From: DATKZH01 sp035528065 | GTDB taxonomy: Bacteria; Planctomycetota; Planctomycetia; Pirellulales; Thermoguttaceae | Reading direction: 5' to 3' | NCBI GenBank assembly: GCA_035528065.1 | Contig: DATKZH010000434.1 | Span: 1-64,000 of the forward strand | DNA: 64,000 nt | Part shown: in pieces, positions 58,181 to 64,000 of the stretch | Layout: each line of letters begins with the position of its first letter | How positions within the stretch are numbered: position 1 is the stretch's first letter | Notes under the pieces: generated by a model | Databases searched by the model: none | What the model was told of the DNA's origin: nothing | The model's input: the letters and a program-made list of their open reading frames with translations, nothing else | Position numbers and translations under genes: made by a program

Positions 58181-59110
58181 GATGTACTCGATGGTGGCGG
58201 GCGGCTTCGGCGTCAGGTCGTACAGGCACCGGTTCACGCCCTCGATCGCCGTCACCCGCTCGCAGATCCGCCGGAGCTTGTCCCAGGGCAGCTCGACGGG
58301 GGTCGCCGTTCGCGCGTCGATGCTGTCGAGGCACCGGACGACGATGATCTCGCCAAACTCCCGCTTGCGGTCGCGGATGCCCGTCGCCCGGTCGTTCAAC
58401 AGCACCGCCAGGTACTGGAACGCCCCGCTATCGGCCAGTTCCTCCTCAACAATCGCGGTCGCGGCCCGGACCGTCGCCAGCCGCGATTCGGTCACCTCGC
58501 CCACGATCCGTGTCGCCAATGCCGGGCCGGGGAACGGAATCCTCTCGGTGACCTCCGCGGGACATTCCAGGACCTTGGCCACCTCGCGCACGCCGTCCTT
58601 GCGGAGCGTGGCCAACGGCTCGAGCACGCAGTAGCCGTACTCCTGCTCCGGATCGATCCCCAACTGGGCAAGGATGTTGTGCTGGCGCTTGATCCCGTCG
58701 ACCGTCTCTTCGATGTCGGTGAGGATCGTCCCGTGCATCAAGTGTTTCGCACCCGTCTTCCGAACCAGATCGCCGAACACGGTACGGTAGAAGGTGTTGG
58801 TCACGGCGTTGCGCTTCTCCTCGGGGTCCGTCAGGCCCGCCAGCGCGCCGAGGAACTCAGCCCGGGCGTCAATGCACTCGACCGGGATCCCCATCCGGGC
58901 AAATATCTCGCAGACCCGTTCCGGCTCGCCTTCGCGCATCAGGGCACTGTCGATGAACACCGTCTTCTGCCGGTCGCCCAGGGCGCGATGTCCCAGGACC
59001 GTGACCACCGAGCTATCGACCCCGCCGCTCAGCGCGTTGATCGCAAGCCCCTCGCCGACCGCTTCCCGAATCTCAGCGACCTTTTCCTCGACGAATGCCT
59101 GGTAGTCCAT
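58178..59110 (-). CDS. guaA: GMP synthase ATP-pyrophosphatase/dimerisation subunit, no glutaminase domain
   Basis: The 310-residue protein carries the ATP-PPase P-loop SGGVDSS (28-34), TKH-like LMHGTILTDIEE, IPFPGPALATRIVGEVTESR, and the C-terminal dimerisation domain ending KPPATIEYI. Standard bacterial GuaA has an N-terminal GATase (about 200 residues) which is absent; the ATG at 59110 with AAGGAGG 6 nt upstream shows this is the true start. It resembles the archaeal two-subunit type, needing a separate glutaminase or free ammonia. Converts XMP to GMP. Lies upstream of carB with a MITE between. Confidence 0.93.
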   Translation of the reverse strand: MDYQAFVEEKVAEIREAVGEGLAINALSGGVDSSVVTVLGHRALGDRQKTVFIDSALMREGEPERVCEIFARMGIPVECIDARAEFLGALAGLTDPEEKRNAVTNTFYRTVFGDLVRKTGAKHLMHGTILTDIEETVDGIKRQHNILAQLGIDPEQEYGYCVLEPLATLRKDGVREVAKVLECPAEVTERIPFPGPALATRIVGEVTESRLATVRAATAIVEEELADSGAFQYLAVLLNDRATGIRDRKREFGEIIVVRCLDSIDARTATPVELPWDKLRRICERVTAIEGVNRCLYDLTPKPPATIEYI

Positions 59111-59214
59111 CCAATTCCTCCTTGTGGTCCTCGAATAAAACGGGGAAAAGGTGAGTCTGGAGGGTGCAGATCTCGACCGCGCTGCCCGGCTCCCAGGACC
59201 GGCACAGGCGGCTC

Positions 59215-59425
59215 CACGCCGGGAAACGCGACGGAGTCCGCCACGGAGCTTAAGCTCAGTCGATACGGAGTATTCGAGAAGCTAACACAACCGCCCTGGG
59301 AAGAGAAGTGCCTGCGCCGGCAAGCATCCGATGCGACGGACTCAGCGAGTGACCGTAAGCGAGGTCAATACCGAGTATTAGGAACGCTAATGGGCCGTGG
59401 CAGAACCGCCTGGGGGAATCGTTTT
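59215..59425. repeat. Degenerate direct repeat, about 105-bp unit
   Basis: Two diverged copies each contain GCGACGGA, then ATACxGAGTATT, GCTAA and ACCGCC(C)TGGG in the same order (key blocks at 59261-59285 and 59366-59390). Non-coding. It lies within the 526-bp gap 59111-59636, which otherwise holds only the element at 59468-59605. Confidence 0.55.
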
Positions 59426-59467
59426 TCGACAGCGTTGCCTGGCAGATACGCAACTTGACCCAACGTG

Positions 59468-59605
59468 ATGGCCCGTTCCAGAAACACGGCCATACGAACC
59501 GGAAGTGCCGGCGAGGGGGAAGACCGGGAAAACGTCGCTCCTCGCTTGCGCTTCGGGTCAGTGTGGACTACCGGCATTCGCTGTGGTTTTCCTGGAACGG
59601 GCCAT
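59468..59605. mobile_element. 138-bp MITE-like element
   Basis: Perfect 14-bp terminal inverted repeats, ATGGCCCGTTCCAG (59468-59481) and its complement (59592-59605), bound a non-coding segment. The internal sequence includes a remnant of a palindrome (CGCTCCTCGCTTGCGCTTC). It lies just upstream of the hydrolase gene, so it may carry its promoter. Confidence 0.65.
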
Positions 59606-59636
59606 GCCGGAGAATCCACGACGGGGAGGTGATCGA

Positions 59637-60707
59637 ATGGGCAAGCTCGCAGTCGCTTGGATGGCGGTTCTCGTCGCAGCCCTGCCGCTCGACGCAGCGT
59701 CGGGGCAAGAGACGGGGGTGGGGCCCGACTTGGCCGCTTCCGCCGAGCGGTTCGTCGCAAGACTGGAGCACGGCGAGTTCTCCGCCGCGGCGAGGGATTT
59801 CGACGAGACCATGACCAAGGCCATGCCGCCCGAGAAGCTCGAAGGGGCCTGGAAATCGGTCGTTGCGCAAGCCGGCCCCCTCAAGCGGAGGGTCAGCGTC
59901 CGCGTGGCCAAGGTGCCCAAGTACGACGTCGCGGTGGTCACGTGCGAGTTCGAGAAGTCGACGCTCGACGTCAAAGTGGTCTACGACGGCGAGGGGAAGA
60001 TCACCGGCCTTTGGTTCGCTCCCAGCGCCTCGACGGCCAAGTACGAACCGCCACCCTATGCAAAGCAGGACTCCTTTGAGGAGAAGGAAGTCAGTTTCGG
60101 CTCCTGGCTGTGGACGCTGCCCGGTACGCTTACGCTTCCGCGGGGCAACGGCCCGTTCCCCGCGGTCGTGCTCGTCCCCAGGATCGGAGCCCGCGATCCC
60201 GACCTTGCCGGGCTCATCCTGTTTGCCGCCGCGAGCCGCCCGCTGGAGGACGTTATCCTGGCCCAGAGGCGTTGGCTCTTCATGCTCGACGGCGAGCTCT
60301 CCGAAGAGGATGAAGCGCAGCTTCGGAAGATCGAAGAGCGGGTCGCCCGCGTGAAAGATCCGCAGCTCTCCCCGGAGACGCCGGCGGCGGACCTGCCCCT
60401 CGGCATCCACCCGGCCTATTGGCTCGACTTGCGGGGCTACGATCCGCCCGAAGCTGCCAAGAGCCTGAAGCAGCCCATGCTCGTCCTCCACGGCCAACGG
60501 GACTACCAGGTCATGATGGAGGACTTCGATCGCTGGAGACAGGCCCTCTCCTCCCGGGACGACGTGCACTTCAAGCGCTACCCAAAGTGCAACCACCTGT
60601 TCGTCGAAGGAGAGGGGCAGAGCACACCCGCCGAGTACCAGACCCCCGGCAACGTGGCCCAGCCCGTTGTGGATGACATCGCCGACTGGATAGGCAAGCA
60701 GCCGTGA
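59637..60707 (+). CDS. Secreted DUF3887 / alpha-beta hydrolase with missing nucleophile segment
   Basis: The 356-residue protein has a signal peptide (AVAWMAVLVAALPLDAASGQ), a DUF3887-like N-terminal domain (about 30-125) and an alpha/beta hydrolase part. The hydrolase should have an HGSGP oxyanion strand and a G-x-S-x-G elbow, but the sequence passes directly from FPAVVLV (174-180) into PRIGARDPDLAGLILFAAAS, which in relatives follows GHSLGG. About 100 residues appear deleted in frame at about 60177. The acid loop (LHGQRDYQV) and His (KCNHLF) remain. ATG at 59637 follows GGAGGTG. Probably inactive. Confidence 0.8.
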   Translation: MGKLAVAWMAVLVAALPLDAASGQETGVGPDLAASAERFVARLEHGEFSAAARDFDETMTKAMPPEKLEGAWKSVVAQAGPLKRRVSVRVAKVPKYDVAVVTCEFEKSTLDVKVVYDGEGKITGLWFAPSASTAKYEPPPYAKQDSFEEKEVSFGSWLWTLPGTLTLPRGNGPFPAVVLVPRIGARDPDLAGLILFAAASRPLEDVILAQRRWLFMLDGELSEEDEAQLRKIEERVARVKDPQLSPETPAADLPLGIHPAYWLDLRGYDPPEAAKSLKQPMLVLHGQRDYQVMMEDFDRWRQALSSRDDVHFKRYPKCNHLFVEGEGQSTPAEYQTPGNVAQPVVDDIADWIGKQP

Positions 60708-60838
60708 TCGTCCCCCCCCCGAACGGCAGTGTCGTGATTACTACTTATTGGGGAACCCAGCCCCCCGAGGGTGTGCTGCTGTGGCCCTGCCGGGGATTAC
60801 TCACAAACGCGAATTCGTTGCCGCGCTCTCCCCCTTTC

Positions 60839-60867
60839 TTGCGGACTGGCCCTGAATCTGGCATAAT
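60839..60867 (+). promoter_or_regulatory. Candidate sigma-70 promoter for tRNA-Arg
   Basis: TTGCGG (60839-60844) and CATAAT (60862-60867) with exact 17-nt spacing, about 114 nt upstream of the tRNA. The other bases of the 60708-60980 gap show no gene. Confidence 0.5.
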
Positions 60868-60980
60868 TGGCGTGCTGAAGACCTGAGCGTGGACCCGCGG
60901 TGTCGGGGCCGCTCTCGCAATCAGCGCGGGGAATCGTCCCTCCCTGCGCCGGTAGAATAGGCCCTCGCGGCCAAACCCGG

Positions 60981-61054
<74 letters not shown>

Positions 61055-61475
61055 CTTCGATTTCACCCTCCGAGATGGCAGTGTCATCCGCTGCCATCTT
61101 CCTTTTCTTGCCAAACCTCTTTTCTGGCATCGACTTGTGGTCGCCCTCTCGGCAGGCTTCGTCTGCCCGGTCGGATGGCTCACCATTGCCATTCCGTGTC
61201 ATCGGCCGGCCATTCCGAGACAGCCGTTGCACACCATTTTGGGCACCACAGGGCACCATACTGGGCACCACTTCTGCGCCCGAACCGCTGTCCTCGTCGT
61301 CCTCAACCGGCTCGTCATCACCCTCCGAAGTGGGTGACTCGGGAGCCCGCAGGGACGCCACCGCCCTGGCCTTTTCGTCCAACCCGACATGCGTGTACAC
61401 GTTCATCGTCAGGTTGATCGTGCTGTGCCGGGCCAGGGCCTGGGTCAGCTTGGGATGGACCCCGGCCTTCCCCAG
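61055..61475 (-). pseudogene. C-terminal remnant of a tyrosine recombinase (integrase)
   Basis: On the minus strand the frame reads GKAGVHPKLTQALARHSTIN then LTMNVYTHVGLDEKARAV, the C-terminal active-site region (H/R-H..Y) of phage-type integrases, with the catalytic Tyr in NVYTH. The frame runs on through the antisense of tRNA-Arg to 60921, the usual look of an integrase at its attL site. The 5' part is replaced at about 61475 by an IS3 fragment, so no core domain Arg is present. Inactive. Confidence 0.8.
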
Positions 61476-61481
61476 GCGGTG

Positions 61482-61705
61482 AAGGTGATGGCGAGAATCA
61501 TCCGATGGTACAACGAGGAGCGGCTCCACAGTGCCCTGGGGTTCCTTCGGCCCGTAGACTATTACCGAGGCAACCCGGAGGAGTTGTACGCCGCGCGGCG
61601 GCAGAAGCTGGCGGCGGCTCGGCACCGGCGAAGGGAAAAGAACCTACAACTTCGGCAGCTCACGCTGCCATTGACCAGCGAGGAGACCGTTGCTTGGCCT
61701 GCCCT
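61482..61705 (+). pseudogene. C-terminal fragment of IS3-family transposase
   Basis: Reads RIIRWYNEERLHSALGFLRP followed by VDYYRGNPEELYAARRQKLA, the end of the rve integrase core of IS3-type OrfB proteins with its final Glu region. The N-terminal three quarters are missing. The frame continues into the IS256 fragment. No inverted repeats found. Confidence 0.75.
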
Positions 61706-61734
61706 GGTTCTTGTGCCAGATCCGTTGAAACAAA

Positions 61735-62363
61735 ACAAGAACGCCGCCGTCTGTACGGCCCTTTTGGAGGACCTCTGTGCCCGAGGCCTGGACACCTCGT
61801 CGCCCACGCTGTTGGTGCTGGACGGGGTGAAGGCCCTGCACGCGGCCGCCAAACGCGTCTGGGGATGAAACGCCCTCGTGCAACGCTGCCAAGTCCACAA
61901 GAAGCGGAACGTTCAGCAGCACCTGCCGCAGAAACACTGGCCGGAACTTTCGCGGCAACTCAAAGCGGCCTACCATGAGACGGACTACGACCAGGCCCTG
62001 AAGGGTCTGAAGACGACGGCCCGATGGCTGGAGCGACTCAATCCGAATGCCGCCGCCAGCCTGCGGGAAGGGATGGAGGAAACGCTGACGGTCGTTCGTC
62101 TGGGCGTGCCCGAGCTGCTTCGCCGCACCCTGGCGACGACCAATCCGATCGAGTCGGCGTTCAGCGTGGCGGAGAATGTCACCTCGCGAGTGAAGCGTTG
62201 GCGTGACGGCGACATGCGCAAGCGTTGGTGCACCGCCGGCCTGCTCCGTGCTGAGAGCAAGTTCCGTCGTGTCAAAGGCTACCGGCATATGCCACAGCTA
62301 CTCAGAGCATTGGACCGTCTTGTCCTGGCAAAGGGACTTGACCAAAACAGAAAGACCGCCTGA
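61735..62363 (+). pseudogene. C-terminal part of IS256-family (mutator) transposase with internal stop
   Basis: Starts NAAVCTALLEDLCARGL, then LLVLDGVKALHAAAKRVWG (catalytic Asp), a TGA at 61866-61868, and continues in the same frame with VQRCQVHKKRNVQQHLPQKH and TTNPIESAFSVAENVTSR (catalytic Glu). The stop probably replaces a sense codon such as GAA or CGA. About the first half of the transposase is absent. A second start inside would give 161 residues, but these lack the first Asp. Confidence 0.85.
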
Positions 62364-62445
62364 TAATCTTCCGAGGAGCCGCCCTCCTCTTTTCAACTGT
62401 CAAAGAAACATCTTCGATGAGCCATCGCCTACAATGGCAATTCAC

Positions 62446-62518
62446 GGGCCCGTAGCTCAGTGGTTAGAGCAGGGGACTCATAATCCCTGGGTCGGGGGTT
62501 CGACTCCCTCCGGGCCTA
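62446..62518 (+). tRNA. tRNA with CAU anticodon, Ile2-like
   Basis: 73 nt: acceptor GGGCCCG/CGGGCCT, D arm GCTC..GAGC, anticodon stem GGGGA/TCCCT with loop CTCATAA (anticodon CAT), and T arm with GGTTCGACTCC. The GTGGTTAGAGCAG and GGGTCG features resemble bacterial tRNA-Ile2, whose C34 is changed to lysidine; elongator tRNA-Met is the alternative. No CCA encoded. A TACAAT -10-like box lies at 62430-62435. Confidence 0.9.
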
Positions 62519-62796
62519 CTATGGCATTTTGTACACTATCGCACATTGTCGCAAGGTTTCGCACAAAGCTTTTTCCTGCCAAGGGTTACGACTTCCATTG
62601 CGAATGTTTGCGAAACCATGCGGCGGAGAGCTGCACCGGATTCCGCGCCGCCCGTGCACCGGATTCTGCACTGCTTTCCATCTCGGCCGCTTGGCGGTAG
62701 TGTGTGATACTTGAGGATGAAAGGCGCGTGTCAACGAAACCTCGGTCTGGCCACGCTGAGCGAACCATCATGTAAGCACCCGTTAAGGAGTCGATT
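62519..62796. other. Intergenic region after the CAU tRNA
   Basis: No gene recognised. A short direct repeat TGCACCGGATTC occurs twice (near 62633 and 62657). A ribosome site AAGGAG at 62785-62790 belongs to the next gene. Confidence 0.4.
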
Positions 62797-64000
62797 ATGA
62801 AAGCGACAAACGTGCGCACCTCCCGTGACTCTTGCTCCCGTCGGCGTTTCCTGGCGACTTCCGCCGCAGGTGCGGCGATCGGGACGCTTGCCCTGGCCCG
62901 CGGCGCTCACGCGGCCGGCAGTGACCGGATCAAGGTGGGCGTGATCGGCTGCGGGGGTCGGGGGAGCGGCGCGGCGGTCAATGCGATGAACGCCGGGGAA
63001 GACGTCCAGGTGGTCGCGCTGGCCGACGTCTTCGACGACAAGGTCCAGGCAAGCCGGAAGAACCTCCAGACGGCCAAGCCCGACCAGGCCGCCATCGACG
63101 ACGATCACTGCTTCGCCGGGTTCGACGCGGGCGAGAAGGTGATCGCCAGCGGCGTCGACGTGGTGCTGATCGCCTGCGCCTCGAAGTTTCATCCCACGTA
63201 TATGAAGGCGGCGGTCGACGCCGGCAAGCACGTCTTCCTGGAGAAGCCGCACGCGATCGATCCGCCCGGCATCCACGTCGTCCAGGAGGCGTGCGACGTG
63301 GCCGAGAAGAAGAAGCTGAGCGTCGTCTCCGGCCTCTGCTGGCGATACGACGCGGGCGTCCAGGAGACGATGAAGCGCGTGCTGGACGGGGCGATCGGCG
63401 AGATCGTCGCCATCCAGGAGACCTACATGCGGGCGCCCTACCGGCTGATCGAGCCCCAGCCGGGGCAGAGCGAGCTGGAGTCGCAGTTCCGCAACTGGTA
63501 CCACTTCCGCTGGCTGTCGGGCGACGACGTGCCGCAGTCGCTGTTGCACAGCATGGACAAGGGGCAGTGGGCCCTGAGGGAGATGACGCCGCTGAAGGCG
63601 TTTGGCTCGGGCGGCCGGTCGTCGTCGTTCGGTCCGGTCTTCGGCGACGTGTTCGACCACGGCGCGATCGTCTACGAGTATGAGAACGGCGTGCGCATGT
63701 ACGCCAACGTCCGCGCGCAAACGGCGTGCTACAGCGAGGTCACCGACACCATCCTCGGCACCAAGGGTCGCGCCTACCTCCCCACGAAAAATCGCATCGA
63801 GGGCGAGACCGAATGGAAGTACGACGGCCCCAAGTCGAACATGTACGACGCCGAGCACAAGGTGCTGTTCGACGCGATCCGGTCCGGCGAGCCGGTCAAC
63901 AACGGCCCGTACATGGTCCACAGCACGATGGTGGCGATCCTGGGCCAGATGGTCTGCTACACCGGGAAGCAGATGACCTGGGACGAAGTGATGAGCTCGA
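62797..64000 (+). CDS. Tat-exported Gfo/Idh/MocA family oxidoreductase (partial)
   Basis: At least 401 residues, open at the window end. Twin-arginine signal (CSRRRFLATSAAGAAIG), Rossmann loop (VGVIGCGGRGSGAAV), family motif FLEKPHAI, and the C-terminal alpha/beta domain (NWYHFRWLSGDDVPQSLLHS). It is a second planctomycete-type exported dehydrogenase, diverged from the one at 8421-9716. ATG at 62797 follows AAGGAG by 6 nt. Probably acts on sugars or polyols in the periplasm; substrate unknown. Confidence 0.92.
   Translation, partial: MKATNVRTSRDSCSRRRFLATSAAGAAIGTLALARGAHAAGSDRIKVGVIGCGGRGSGAAVNAMNAGEDVQVVALADVFDDKVQASRKNLQTAKPDQAAIDDDHCFAGFDAGEKVIASGVDVVLIACASKFHPTYMKAAVDAGKHVFLEKPHAIDPPGIHVVQEACDVAEKKKLSVVSGLCWRYDAGVQETMKRVLDGAIGEIVAIQETYMRAPYRLIEPQPGQSELESQFRNWYHFRWLSGDDVPQSLLHSMDKGQWALREMTPLKAFGSGGRSSSFGPVFGDVFDHGAIVYEYENGVRMYANVRAQTACYSEVTDTILGTKGRAYLPTKNRIEGETEWKYDGPKSNMYDAEHKVLFDAIRSGEPVNNGPYMVHSTMVAILGQMVCYTGKQMTWDEVMSS

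Overview
The window reads as chromosomal DNA of a planctomycete, probably from a Pirellulales-like lineage. GC content is high. Several gene types are characteristic of that phylum: Tat-exported Gfo/Idh/MocA oxidoreductases and aldo/keto reductases, an HzsA-related secreted cytochrome, a Ser/Thr kinase fused to a SUMF1 domain, a sulfatase-fold enzyme, an ECF sigma factor beside an anti-sigma/VWA fusion, and many short dispersed palindromes. No 16S gene is present, so this is inference from gene content. No species is claimed.

Layout, left to right. 1-143: 3' remnant of a group II intron. 244-3809: a fused E1 alpha/beta 2-oxoacid dehydrogenase followed by a lipoyl domain fused to ketoacyl-ACP synthase III, which suggests a CoA-free route for priming fatty-acid or polyketide synthesis. 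4286-7056: two coupled membrane-associated GTPases. 7339-8377: a HEPN-type pair of lower-GC appearance. 8421-14004: exported oxidoreductases, a small tetraheme cytochrome interrupted in frame by a MITE, and a DUF3604 protein. 14399-14931: ParDE. 15023-17917: HzsA-related protein. 18105-21535: ECF sigma factor and anti-sigma/VWA fusion. 23397-24245: Kv channel with a zinc ribbon.

24347-39015 is a leftward chemosensory cluster: aminopropyltransferase-like membrane protein, MCP, CheW, a 60-residue protein, CheR, CheA, CheC, CheD, CheY, hybrid kinase, CheX and a CBS protein. It has no flagellar genes and no CheB. The MCP sensor region is a threefold tandem repeat with an exact 135-residue period. 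Next to it lie a CheR fragment, a DUF3034 porin-like protein, a lone receiver, and a PAS kinase with its response regulator (39350-45528). Two copies of one roughly 95-nt terminator-bearing element lie upstream of the aminopropyltransferase-like gene and the DUF3034 gene.

45639-54409 runs leftward: persulfide dioxygenase/rhodanese fusion, two YeeE/YedE half-transporters and a SulP transporter form a probable sulfane-sulfur/sulfate cassette, followed by kinase-SUMF1 and a sulfatase-like enzyme whose formylglycine position is Thr. 54748-59110 holds carB and a GMP synthase lacking its glutaminase domain, separated by a palindromic MITE. 59637-60707 is an alpha/beta hydrolase that appears to have lost its nucleophile segment by in-frame deletion. 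60981-62518 is a scarred integration site: tRNA-Arg(ACG), an integrase C-terminus, IS3 and IS256 remnants, and a tRNA with CAU anticodon. The window ends inside another Tat-exported Gfo/Idh/MocA protein.

All calls come from reading the sequence and translations by eye. No database search was run.
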